From NCBI GenBank assembly GCA_947630295.1, contig CANRGZ010000004.1, forward strand, positions 1 through 61,123: a stretch of DNA of 61,123 nucleotides. The letters run 5' to 3'. This document shows, in pieces, positions 32,407 through 43,100 of this stretch. This DNA comes from an uncultured Lachnospiraceae bacterium. GTDB taxonomy: Bacteria > Bacillota > Clostridia > Lachnospirales > Lachnospiraceae. Under the pieces are notes generated by a model. It saw nothing but the letters and a program-made list of their open reading frames with translations, did no database searches and was not told the origin of the DNA. The translations under genes and the position numbers were made by a program. How positions within the stretch are numbered: the stretch's first letter is position 1; the number at the start of each line of letters is the position of its first letter.

Positions 32407-33589
32407 CCGGCCCGTGGTTTTCCGGCGCCTGCGCCTGTGAAAGCAGACAGACCGCTTCCATATTGGCCGTAAACGGAAATTCATCCACCGCGGTGATCTT
32501 CTCTATCTCATATCCGTTGGCGGTGAGTATCTTCAAATCTCTGACCATGTTTTTCGGATTGCAGGAGACGTAAATCAGATGCGCCGCCTGAAATCCGAGA
32601 ATCTTACGAATGGCCTTCGGCTGTATCCCTTCCCGGGGCGGATCCAGTATGATCAGTTCCGGGGAAGTCTCCAGCCGGTCCATCACCTCCGCCACGTCGC
32701 CGGCGATAAAACTGCAGTTATCCAGCCCGTTGGCCGCCGCATTTTCCCGGGCGGCTTCCACGGCTTCTTCCACGATTTCCACGCCGATGACCTGTTTTGC
32801 CACGGCGCTTAAAATCTGCGCAATGGTTCCGGTGCCGCTGTAAAGATCAAACATGGTATGACAGCGGATGTCTTTCGCAAATTCCCTGACCGTCTCGTAC
32901 AGCACCTCCGCGCCGTAGGAATTGGTCTGAAAAAAGGAAAAGGGGCTGATCTTAAACCGCAGTCCCAGCAGTTCTTCCGTAAAATAATCCTGACCATAAA
33001 GAATGTCTGTCCGGTCATTTTTCACTGCATCCGAAAGGCTGTCATTCACCGTATGCAGGATGCTGACCAGCCGGCCTTCCAGCGGCAGGCTGCGCAGGCC
33101 CTCCGCAAAAGGCGCCAGATCCGGCGTTTCCTGGGAAGTGGTCACCAGATCCACCAGAATTTCACCGGTATGCAGCCCCTTTCGAATCAGCAGGTGTCGT
33201 AAAAACCCCCGGTGGGTCTTCTTGTGAAAATACGAGGTGCCGCATTTTGCAAAATAGTTCTCCGCAAACCCCACGATCTTCCGGTAGTCTGCGTCTACGA
33301 TCCGGCAGTCCGCGGCGCTGACAATATCATAAAAACTTTTCTTTCTGTGCATGCCCAGCTGCAGCGGGCCTCCTTTTCGGGAATCCCCGAAGGAAAACTC
33401 CATTTTATTGCGGTATTCCAGCACTTTCTCGCCGGAACGCATTCCGGTATAATGACAGTTGCTGGGCAGTTCCTGTAAAAGTGCCCGCAGCTGTCCATCT
33501 TTTTCCCGCAGCTGTGCTTCATAGGACAGATGCGCGTAAGCGCAGCCGCCGCAGATACCGGTCTGGGGGCATGAACCGATCATTTCCAT
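32396..33589 (-). CDS. RNA (uracil-5-)-methyltransferase, RlmD/TrmA family
   Basis: A 397-residue TrmA/RlmD-class enzyme. N-terminal iron-sulfur cysteines Cys7, Cys13, Cys16 (ICGGC) and Cys95 (AADC), a central domain, and the C-terminal Rossmann fold with FDLYSGTGTIAQIL, the LDPPREG block and catalytic Cys in VSCNPKN. It probably makes m5U in 23S rRNA. There is no TRAM domain at the N-terminus, which is the short form common in Clostridia. It lies 7 nt after the helicase stop. Confidence 0.92.
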   Translation of the reverse strand: MEMIGSCPQTGICGGCAYAHLSYEAQLREKDGQLRALLQELPSNCHYTGMRSGEKVLEYRNKMEFSFGDSRKGGPLQLGMHRKKSFYDIVSAADCRIVDADYRKIVGFAENYFAKCGTSYFHKKTHRGFLRHLLIRKGLHTGEILVDLVTTSQETPDLAPFAEGLRSLPLEGRLVSILHTVNDSLSDAVKNDRTDILYGQDYFTEELLGLRFKISPFSFFQTNSYGAEVLYETVREFAKDIRCHTMFDLYSGTGTIAQILSAVAKQVIGVEIVEEAVEAARENAAANGLDNCSFIAGDVAEVMDRLETSPELIILDPPREGIQPKAIRKILGFQAAHLIYVSCNPKNMVRDLKILTANGYEIEKITAVDEFPFTANMEAVCLLSQAQAPENHGPVRP

Positions 33590-33596
33590 TTATCTT

Positions 33597-35822
33597 CTAC
33601 TCCTGTTTTTTCAGTTTTGCAAAGCCGGCAAACATATGCTTCACGCCGAAGCGGTCAAAATCCACCGTCACCTCATAGTCCCTGCCGCCATCCTGAATGG
33701 CCGTCACGGTACCGGGGCCGAATTTCATATGGGACACCCGATCCCCCGTCGTATAATCCAATGGAGCTTTCGTAAAGGCAGAGGCCTTTTTCATGCCTGC
33801 AAAAGCATTGGACGCAAAGCTGGCCTTTGCATCGGTATAACTGTTGTCCTCAAAGCTGATCCGTTTCTTTTCCTGATGTTCAAAGGCCCCCGGCTGGAAA
33901 AGCTCCTTCGGTATTTCCTCCAGAAACCGGGATGTCTTCTGATACATCTGCTCCCCCCGGACCATCCGCAGGCGGGACCAGCTCAGCATCAGTTCCTCCC
34001 TGGCCCGGGTGATGCCCACATAGCAGAGCCGCCGTTCTTCTTCGATTTCTCCTTCGTCTCCGCTGTAAATCGCCAGCATACCGGGAAACACACCCTCTTC
34101 CATACCGCTGATATACACCACCGGAAATTCCAGCCCTTTCGCGCCGTGCAGCGTCATGAGCACCACATAATCCGAATGGCTTTCCAGCGAATCGATTTCC
34201 GCCACCAGCGCCACTTCCTGCAAAAAACCATTCAAAGTGGGCGTTTCCGCGCTTTCCTCATAGGAAACGATTTTATTCCGCAGTTCTTCCAGGTTCTGCA
34301 GCCGCTCTGCGGCTTCCTCCGTCTGCTCCGCTTCCAGTTCTGCCCGGTAGCCGGTGGTTTCCAGAATATCGTCGAAAATCTCCGACAGCTTCAGATAGTC
34401 CAGACAGCTGCGCCACTTAAAGAAGGGTTCGGTAAACGAAGCGATGCGGGCGGCAGCACGCTGCAGGCCCACGATCTGGTCTGCCCGGACCGCTGCGTCA
34501 AAAAACGTAATGTCATTTTCAAAGGCATGCTGGGCAATCTTGTCAATACTGGCCTGCCCGATGCCCCGTTTGGGCACGTTGATGATCCGTCTGGCCGCAA
34601 TGTCGTCCATGCCGTTGTTAATGGTCTTGAGATACGCCAGCATATCCTTGATCTCTTTGCGGGCGTAGAAATTTACCCCGCCGATCAGCTGATAGGGAAT
34701 ATTGGCGCCGATACATTTTTCTTCAAAAATACGGGACTGGGCATTGGTCCGGTAAAGAATGGCGAAATCACTGTACTTCCGGCCTTCGGTCCGCATTTTT
34801 TTTCGGATATCTTCGATAATGTGTTCCGCCTCGTCGTAGGCCGTCTGGGCGCTGTAGCAGGCGATTTTTTCTCCTGTGCCCTGATCGGTCCACAAATGTT
34901 TCTTCTTTCTGGCCCGGTTATTGGCAATCACCGCGTTGGCCGCGTCCAGAATATTGGAGGTGGAACGATAATTCTGTTCCAGCCGGATGGTCTTCGCTTC
35001 GGGGAAATATTTTTCAAAATCCAGAATATTGGAAATATCTGCACCCCGGAACCGGTAAATGGACTGATCGTCGTCTCCCACCACGCACAGATTGTGATAT
35101 TTCGCCGCCAGCAGCCGGACAAACACAAACTGTACTTTGTTCGTATCCTGATACTCGTCGATATGAATATAACGGAAACGCTCCTGATACTGTTCCAGCA
35201 CCTGGGCGTCTGTCTGAAACAGCCGCACCGTGTTCAGCAGCAGGTCGTCGAAATCCATGGCGTTGCTTTTTTTCAGCTGCGCCTCGTATTCCTTATACAC
35301 CCGGGCAGTCATAATCTCGTCCACATCGCTTCCTGCCAGTTCCATACAGTCTTCCGTGTCCACCAGATGATTCTTGAAAGAAGATATTTTTGCCAGAAAG
35401 GTCCGGTCTTTGTAGACCTTTGTATCCAGATTCCACTTTTTGATAATTTCCTTAATGACGGACTTTGAATCGTCCGTGTCATAAATGGAAAAATTATTCT
35501 GATATCCGATTCTGTCCGCATAACGGCGCAAAATTCTGGCGCAGCTGGAATGAAAGGTGCTAACCCAGATCTGATCGGATCCTGCGCCCACCAGCCGGCC
35601 GACCCGCTCCCGCATTTCATCCGCCGCCTTGTTGGTAAAGGTAATCGCCAGAATATGCCGGGGAGATACGCCCTGTTCGATCAGCCATGCAATCCGGTTT
35701 GTAAGTACTCTTGTTTTTCCGGTTCCTGCCCCTGCCAAAATCAAAAGCGGTCCTTCTGTATGAAGCACCGCTTCCTTTTGTTCCCGGTTCAGGGTATCGG
35801 AAAGTGTATATGTCTTTTCCAT
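33597..35822 (-). CDS. pcrA: ATP-dependent DNA helicase PcrA/UvrD
   Basis: A 741-residue superfamily 1A helicase used in repair and for unwinding and displacing proteins from DNA. Walker A GAGTGKTRVL, motif II/III in VGDDDQSIYRFRGAD, motif IV LEQNYRS, motif V TLHGAKGLEFPVV and motif VI YVGITRAREELML. The C-terminus ends in the RNAP-interacting Tudor-like region (GDRVSHMKFGPGTV). ATG 35822, one codon after a TTG, has AGGAACAG upstream. Confidence 0.96.
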   Translation of the reverse strand: MEKTYTLSDTLNREQKEAVLHTEGPLLILAGAGTGKTRVLTNRIAWLIEQGVSPRHILAITFTNKAADEMRERVGRLVGAGSDQIWVSTFHSSCARILRRYADRIGYQNNFSIYDTDDSKSVIKEIIKKWNLDTKVYKDRTFLAKISSFKNHLVDTEDCMELAGSDVDEIMTARVYKEYEAQLKKSNAMDFDDLLLNTVRLFQTDAQVLEQYQERFRYIHIDEYQDTNKVQFVFVRLLAAKYHNLCVVGDDDQSIYRFRGADISNILDFEKYFPEAKTIRLEQNYRSTSNILDAANAVIANNRARKKKHLWTDQGTGEKIACYSAQTAYDEAEHIIEDIRKKMRTEGRKYSDFAILYRTNAQSRIFEEKCIGANIPYQLIGGVNFYARKEIKDMLAYLKTINNGMDDIAARRIINVPKRGIGQASIDKIAQHAFENDITFFDAAVRADQIVGLQRAAARIASFTEPFFKWRSCLDYLKLSEIFDDILETTGYRAELEAEQTEEAAERLQNLEELRNKIVSYEESAETPTLNGFLQEVALVAEIDSLESHSDYVVLMTLHGAKGLEFPVVYISGMEEGVFPGMLAIYSGDEGEIEEERRLCYVGITRAREELMLSWSRLRMVRGEQMYQKTSRFLEEIPKELFQPGAFEHQEKKRISFEDNSYTDAKASFASNAFAGMKKASAFTKAPLDYTTGDRVSHMKFGPGTVTAIQDGGRDYEVTVDFDRFGVKHMFAGFAKLKKQE

Positions 35823-35844
35823 CAATCCGCTGTTCCTGTTCTTT

Positions 35845-37032
<1,188 letters not shown>

Positions 37033-37062
37033 ATGTTCTTCTCCTGGTATGAGTTTTTTCTG

Positions 37063-38745
37063 TCATTCGGGATAGTATTTTACAATCACGTCCCAACAGT
37101 CTTCCGTTTCAAATCCCAGCCGCCATGCTGCCATGCCGGCAATATCGTAACTTTGTATTTTCATCAGTTTTTCTTCCAGAGAACGTCCGTCCTCCACCCA
37201 GATCCGGTACACCGTACCGTTTTCCTCTTTTTCCGCATAATACTGTCCCGCTTCCGCATCCCAGGCCGGTTCCATACCGTGTCCGTTCAGGAAGGTTTGG
37301 GTATCGGCCATTCCGAGGGTCTGCCAGGAAAGGGTGTAGGGCGAATACGCCTCGCTGGCGTTTTCCGCGGCAATTTCCGCATCTGTTTTCGGGGTATCGA
37401 TCCAGAGTCTGGTATAAAAAGGCACGCCGTTGATCAGTTTTTCCTTCGGAACCTCTTCCAGCATGGTGCGGATCGCATAATCCGTATATTCCAGCGAAGC
37501 CACGGAGCCGGCCCCCGTCTCTGCATTTAAATGCTCGTCATAGGACATGACGATCACATAATCCGCAAAGACCGCCTGTTCCTTCCTGCCGTAAAAGCTG
37601 TTGAAATTGTAGGGGACATAGTTGTCCACCGAAAGCACCAGCCCGTTTTCATGACATCGGACGGACAGCTCCCGGACAAATTCCACATAAGCCTCGCCCG
37701 TATCCTCCGGCAGTCCCTCAAAATCCAGATTGACGCCGTCGATGCCCAGCCGGACACACTCCGATACGATCTGATCGATCATGTGCTGTCTGCGGCTGTA
37801 AAACGGCAGTGCCTCCCGCACATCCGCATCATAAGTGAAATTTTCAAACAGTGCCCACACTTCGATGCCCAGGCCGTGGCAGATATCCACATAATTCTGA
37901 TCTGCCAGCGACTGTATAGTACCGCTGCCATCGGTAAGGAAAAACCAGGTAGGGCTGATGACATTGACGCCCTTTGCATGTGCCAGTTTTTCTTTTAACT
38001 CCGCATTGCCGGAGGCCGCAGACATCTGATGCCAGGCCAGACAGATTTTTTCATTTCGTAAAAATGAAGAATATACCTGGTCTGCATTGGCAATGGTAAT
38101 CGTGTCCTGATAAGCATCCGAAAGATATCTGGTCCGGATATACCCGATACAGCCGTCTGCCGATACCACATGGGTCCAGTCGTCCACCGTATCCAGAATT
38201 TCCAGCGTTTCTCCCACAGAGGTATCTTTCAACACCGGCGACTTGATGCCGGCGCGATACCGGATCTGCGTCCCGGATTTTACATTTGCAAAATTTTTTT
38301 CCGCTGCCCGGGTGCTGATAATGAGCCGGTGGGGATTCTGATATTCTTCGCAGGCAATCTGCGCATATGCTGTCAGTACATCCAGACGGATACTGATTTC
38401 TTCTCCATCGATCTTCACGCCGTCGCTTAAGAACTGCGGCCCCTCCGGTTTCACATAAATGACCTGCTGCAATTCTTCATCAAAATAGAATCTGCTGCAT
38501 ATATATTTCTGAACCGTATCCAGCGGCAGATACACGCTGTCTTCCGCCTGTACCGCCTGTTCCTCCAGCAGAACATGATCCACCATCAGCGCCACGTCCT
38601 GTGTATTTGATATGCCGAAAAACGTATTTAAATTATATCGCTGCGTGCCGGGTCTGAAATGATTTCCGATCAGAAACGCACCGGCAGCACAGATAATCAG
38701 CGCTGCAAATATTACGAACGGTAAAATGCTCCTTTTTTTTTGCAT
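37063..38745 (-). CDS. Membrane-anchored GH18-domain protein with SH3 module
   Basis: A 560-residue exported protein. An N-terminal signal-anchor helix (about 6-26), a copper-amine-oxidase-like domain (about 45-150), a bacterial SH3 domain (YRAGIKSP...GYIRTRYL, about 160-215) and a GH18 barrel (about 230-555). The catalytic Glu343 sits in DGVNLDFEGL, the intact DxxDxDxE motif. This architecture is known from spore-cortex or peptidoglycan-binding hydrolases of the SleL/YdhD kind, which act as N-acetylglucosaminidases. AGGAGG precedes the ATG. metK follows after 30 nt. Confidence 0.9.
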   Translation of the reverse strand: MQKKRSILPFVIFAALIICAAGAFLIGNHFRPGTQRYNLNTFFGISNTQDVALMVDHVLLEEQAVQAEDSVYLPLDTVQKYICSRFYFDEELQQVIYVKPEGPQFLSDGVKIDGEEISIRLDVLTAYAQIACEEYQNPHRLIISTRAAEKNFANVKSGTQIRYRAGIKSPVLKDTSVGETLEILDTVDDWTHVVSADGCIGYIRTRYLSDAYQDTITIANADQVYSSFLRNEKICLAWHQMSAASGNAELKEKLAHAKGVNVISPTWFFLTDGSGTIQSLADQNYVDICHGLGIEVWALFENFTYDADVREALPFYSRRQHMIDQIVSECVRLGIDGVNLDFEGLPEDTGEAYVEFVRELSVRCHENGLVLSVDNYVPYNFNSFYGRKEQAVFADYVIVMSYDEHLNAETGAGSVASLEYTDYAIRTMLEEVPKEKLINGVPFYTRLWIDTPKTDAEIAAENASEAYSPYTLSWQTLGMADTQTFLNGHGMEPAWDAEAGQYYAEKEENGTVYRIWVEDGRSLEEKLMKIQSYDIAGMAAWRLGFETEDCWDVIVKYYPE

Positions 38746-38778
38746 AAACCCTCCTGTACTGATGCTGACGTAAAATTA

Positions 38779-38807
38779 ATTATACACCAGATTCGCTGAT
38801 AAGACAA
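38779..38807 (-). promoter_or_regulatory. Promoter of the GH18-metK unit
   Basis: TTGTCT, 17 bases, TATAAT on the minus strand, about 35 nt before the ATG at 38745. Confidence 0.72.
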
Positions 38808-39062
38808 TGTTTTCCGGTTTGAAAATCAGCGGCAGAGCTGCAAAAAGGCTGTCCGTTTCCTCCACTTTATTATTTACATTCTCTGCCGCTTATGTTATAG
38901 TCGTTTACCAGACAGTTATTCAATTTTATCTCATTATTGTCAAAATGGCAAGTTTCGTTTTAATTTTCCGAAAAAATGGAAATTTTCACAGAAAAAACAT
39001 TTTTCCGGATATAATTAAGCAGATAAATGGAATATCCTGTATAGATTTCCACTTTAAACTGC
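38808..39062. other. AT-rich spacer, no gene seen
   Basis: This is the middle of the 408-base divergent region. The 116-residue open frame crossing it (38807-39157) has no ribosome binding site and improbable composition. The only item seen is AAAAAGGCTGTCCGTTT near 38848, identical to one arm of the aldolase terminator but without a partner arm. Confidence 0.5.
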
Positions 39063-39091
39063 TTTACACTTTTTTGAATTTTGTATATACT
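39063..39091 (+). promoter_or_regulatory. Promoter of the mecA-like gene
   Basis: TTTACA, 17 bases, TATACT on plus, giving a leader of about 55 nt that ends in GAGGAGGAAGG. Confidence 0.74.
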
Positions 39092-39153
39092 AATATAGAA
39101 ATGAAACAATACCGTTTTTGTGCCTTTATCACGCAGAGGAGGAAGGTGTTTGA

Positions 39154-39879
39154 ATGAAAATAGAGCTGATCAGTGAAAATCAGATCCGCTGCACCCTCAC
39201 AAAAGAAGATCTGGCCGCGCGCCATATCAAGATCAGCGAGCTGGCATACGGAACCAGCAAGGCGCGGCTGCTTTTCAGGGAAATGATTGAAAAAGCTTCC
39301 GTAGACTATGGATTCATTACGGAAGATATTCCGCTGATGATTGAAGCGATTCCCATGTCTTCGGAAGGCATTATACTTCTCATTTCCAAAGTGAGCGAGC
39401 CGGACGAACTGGATACCAGATTTTCCGAATTTACCGCATATGACGAGGACGCGCTTGACGACTCCATGATTTCCGATATGGAAGAAATACAGTCTTCCGA
39501 GGAAAATCCGCTGCTGGATTTCTTCCGGCGGCTGTATGACCGGATCGAGCAGGGCAAACTGAACGACCGGATTTCCGCTTCTGTTTCACAGGAAGTCGTT
39601 ATGCTGACCTTTGACAATATGAACAGTGTCATCCGGATGGCACGGGACTTCAGGGAATTTTATAATGGAAAAAACTCCCTTTACCGCTCGCCGAAAGGCG
39701 GCCTGCATCTGTTGATGTCCGTGCCCAAATCTTCCAAAGAAGATTACAACAATCTCTGTCTTCTCGCATCCGAGTACGGAAAACTGGAATTTTGCCTTAA
39801 AGGAATGGAAGCGCACATTTCCGAGCATTATAACAAATTGATTGAAAATAATGCATTGCAGGTTTTGGCTGCAATGTAG
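39154..39879 (+). CDS. mecA: MecA-family adaptor protein
   Basis: A 241-residue adaptor that delivers substrates to the ClpCP protease. The N-terminal domain (KIELISENQIRCTLTKEDL) and a C-terminal domain from about 150 (VVMLTFDNMNSVIRMARDF...NSLYRSPKGGLHLLM) are joined by an acidic linker containing many Glu, Asp and Ser. GAGGAGG lies before the ATG. The DUF1858 gene follows 19 nt downstream, with its ribosome binding site next to the mecA stop. Confidence 0.92.
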   Translation: MKIELISENQIRCTLTKEDLAARHIKISELAYGTSKARLLFREMIEKASVDYGFITEDIPLMIEAIPMSSEGIILLISKVSEPDELDTRFSEFTAYDEDALDDSMISDMEEIQSSEENPLLDFFRRLYDRIEQGKLNDRISASVSQEVVMLTFDNMNSVIRMARDFREFYNGKNSLYRSPKGGLHLLMSVPKSSKEDYNNLCLLASEYGKLEFCLKGMEAHISEHYNKLIENNALQVLAAM

Positions 39880-39898
39880 AAGTATGAAGGAGGATATG

Positions 39899-40102
39899 AT
39901 GCAGAAAATAACAAAGGATATGATCATTGCCGATATTCTGAACGTAGATCCGGCAATGGCAGACATTTTGCAGGCGGAGGGTATGCATTGCGTTTACTGT
40001 CCGTCCCAGAGCGGAGAAACGCTGGAAGCAGCGGCCATGGTTCACGGTCTGGACGCCGATACACTGGTGGACCGGATGAACGAATACCTTTCTCTGAAAT
40101 AA
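39899..40102 (+). CDS. DUF1858 redox-disulfide protein (hybrid-cluster-associated type)
   Basis: A 67-residue protein. KDMIIADILNVDP then GMHCVYCPSQSGETLEAAAMVHG match the DUF1858 family, whose CxxC pair often accompanies hybrid-cluster protein or other redox enzymes; no such partner is in this window. Two ATGs (39896, 39899) lie behind AAGGAGG; the second has the better 5-nt spacing. Its precise role is unknown. Confidence 0.88.
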   Translation: MQKITKDMIIADILNVDPAMADILQAEGMHCVYCPSQSGETLEAAAMVHGLDADTLVDRMNEYLSLK

Positions 40103-40128
40103 TTCATTTCCATCTCTGAAAATGAAAG

Positions 40129-40167
40129 ACCGGCATCATCCATAAAACGATGATGCCGGTTTGTTTT
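40129..40167. terminator. Bidirectional terminator
   Basis: A perfect 12-bp stem (40129-40140 with 40149-40160), 8-base loop, then TTGTTTTT on plus. It separates the DUF1858 gene from the convergent giant gene. Confidence 0.9.
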
Positions 40168-40173
40168 TGCTGC

Positions 40174-43100
40174 TTATGAAAAATCCCGTTCCTTTAAGAT
40201 AATGTTGCCGTCCCGGTCTTTTGCTTTGGACCCCAGACCGCGGAACAGACGGTTGCTGTGGCTTTCATTGTTTAGAATTGCCTCATTAATAATGGTTTTC
40301 ACATCCTGCAGCGTAACCAGACGGTTCTTCGTCTTCTTCGCCGATATGGCAGAATAAAAGGCAAGCTGCGCAATGTCGTCGATCACATAACCGTAGCTCA
40401 ACGCATAATTCTTGCCGAAATCCACAAACTGATCCAGATTGTACGCAGGAATCACAAAGGTATAGTCGAACAGGGGTGCAAGATCCGGATGCTTTTCAAA
40501 CAGCCGTTCCATCCTTCCCTGATCGGATACCAGTATGGTATAGATGCTGTTCTTCGTGTTGTGCATTGCCTGTATCAGCTCGCTGACCGCTACGCTGGAA
40601 AGCATCCCCGCATGTTCGATCAGGATCAGGCCTCTGCCTACCTTCTCATATACCTTCAGCACGGATTTTTTATTCAGAGCGTCCGCGTCTACTTTCAAAG
40701 TCTGATTCGGCAGATCGGGATTGTTCACCCGAATAGACTTATACAGCCGCAGTGCCAGAGATGCTCTGCCGGACCCGGCTCTGCCGCAGATTACAAGATT
40801 GGTAAACTTCCGGTGCTGCGTTTCGATGAATGCCGCAATCTGCTTTTCGATTTCGGGCACATTCATGAAATAGTCCATGATTTCCCACTGTTCGTCATTC
40901 ATGGGAACTACCTGTGCCTTTGCTTCTTCCTTGTCCAGGCCTTCTACTTCCTTGGGCGCAATATCCGCAATGGAATCCATGAGTTTTTCTTTGTTTTCAT
41001 GGATCATTTCCCTGGTTTCTTCCGAAACTTCCGGTATAGTCTCTTCTGATATGGGTTCCTCCGGAATGCTCTTCTCCGGCATAGCCTCTGCCAGGATGTC
41101 CGCTGCATTCGCCTGAAGCGAAGCTTCCAGAATATTTTCCATGGCTGCCGTATCCGATTTCTTCGGCGCATCCTGGAACAATCCGGAAAATTCCTCCGTC
41201 AGATTTTTTGTTAAGCCTGTGGATTTCGAAGAAAGCTTTGCGGCAGGCATTTCCGTTATTTCAGGAATCTCCGCTGTTTCCGGCGTTTCTTCCGCTGCCG
41301 GTATTTCTGCAGCTTCCGGCGCTTCCATCGTCTCCGGCACTTCTGCAGCTTCCGGCACTTCCATCGTCTCCGGCGCTTCTGCAGCTTCCGGCACTTCCAT
41401 CGTCTCCGGCACTTCTGCAGCTTCCGGCACTTCCATCGTCTCCGGCGCTTCTGCTGCTTCCGGTACTTCCATCGCCTCCGGCATTTCTGCAGTTTCCGGC
41501 ACTTCCATCGCCTCCGGCATTTCTGCAGTTTCCGGAATGTCCAAAGTTTCGGGAATATCCGAAATCTCCGAAGCATCGATGGCCTCCATGGGAGCAACCG
41601 GTTCCGGAATATCCGGGATTTCAATCAGTTCCGGTGCTTTTGCCTCCGGCGCATGAACCTTCGCCTTCTCTGCAGCCATTTCCGCCTTTGCTTCCACCGC
41701 CGCGTCAATCACAGACGCATCATGGGAATCCGATGCTTTTTCATTTGCATATGCCGTCATCATCATCAGACTTTTCATGACCGCATCAATTTCATTCGGA
41801 TCCGGATTTTTAGATTCCATCAGCTTTCTGGCCTGTTCCAGCAATTCTTTCTGACTGTCGGCCAGATATGTCTTTGCCTCTTCCTCCGCTATATACGGTA
41901 CTGCCTTTGTTACCTGTTCCATATAATCACCTGCTATTCTTATGGCATGTTTTTTTGCTTCTTCCAGCTGTGCCTGTTCCTGTTCCTGCATATATTCCTC
42001 AAAACTGATCTGTCCGGGAATATCCTCATCTTCTGTTTCTGTTTCCATAATCATGCGAATCTGTCCGTTGATTTCATCTTCCAGCGTACCGAACAGTTTC
42101 TCCTTTTTCCGGGTAAATTCCTCCGCGTCCGGCGTTTCCATACTCTGCTGAACAATATCGGACACATCGCTTTGCCCGGTGTCCGCTGCAGCTTCCTCTT
42201 CTGCTGCCGATGCCCCGGCATATCTGGAAATATTCGTTTTCAGCATCCGTCGATCCATGACCGCGATGGTTTTATCGATTTCCGCCTTATCGGTGGCATT
42301 CAGGATATGATTGATGCTGTTTGCCAGATCCTTCTGTAAATTCAGCGTATCATACCTGCTGGGCGATACGGAGGACATATCAATGTTATCCACGTCATCC
42401 AGTTCCGGATCCGATGCATAAAAACTTCGTTCCTCCGCTTTGCGGACGGCGGACCTTGTCCATATCCTGCTGATCACATTCTGGAGGGACTTTGGAGAAT
42501 GCATTCCTTTTTCCGATTTTTCCTGTAATCTGTCTGTATCCTGCCCGCCGGATAATGCCCTTGCCAGCGCATTGGCCAGATCATCCGGTTTCATATCATC
42601 TGCATGAGAAAGCAATTCTTCCATGGTCTGATACCGGGGAGGCTCTGCTTCCAGCGGCACGGCATGTTCCGAAAGGCCGTCTGCCGGCAGTTCCTCTGCA
42701 TACCCATCCGGTTCCGGCAGCGTATCCTCCGGAAAATCTTCCGCATACCGCTCCGGCTCTGACAGACCGTCCTCCGGAAAACCTTCTGCATACCGCTCCG
42801 GCTCTGATCGTATATCCTCCGGCATTTCGGGAAATACTTCGGCATTTTCTGTTTCGGCCGCATATACTTCTGTTTCCGGATATGGTTCCGCAGGGACGGT
42901 TTCCTCCAGAGCATCATCAATATATTCCATTCCGGGCACGTTTTCCGACCGGCCCGGTTCCGGCATGGAAGTCCGCCACTCCGGGGCTTTGATCTTTTCC
43001 ATCACCGGAAGATGAAAGGTAGGGAATTTTGTCTCTCCCAGCATTTCCCGGTCTTCGGTTTCCGCAGCCGCAGCGTCTTCCTGCTCTTCTTCGCTGCGTG

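Noticed and set aside
33636..35468. 610-residue plus-strand open frame
   Set aside because: Shadow of pcrA; composition is not protein-like and no motif is visible.
37033..37062. SAM riboswitch before metK
   Set aside because: Only 30 nt separate it from the preceding gene.
38807..39157. 116-residue plus-strand frame before mecA
   Set aside because: No ribosome binding site, crosses the mecA promoter, implausible composition.
41312..41527. CRISPR array (36-bp regular repeats)
   Set aside because: The units are contiguous with no spacers and are in frame within a gene.
41141..41656. Plus-strand frame rich in Ser-Gly-Thr-Ala repeats
   Set aside because: It only reads the 36-bp repeat of the large gene from the other strand; no start signal.
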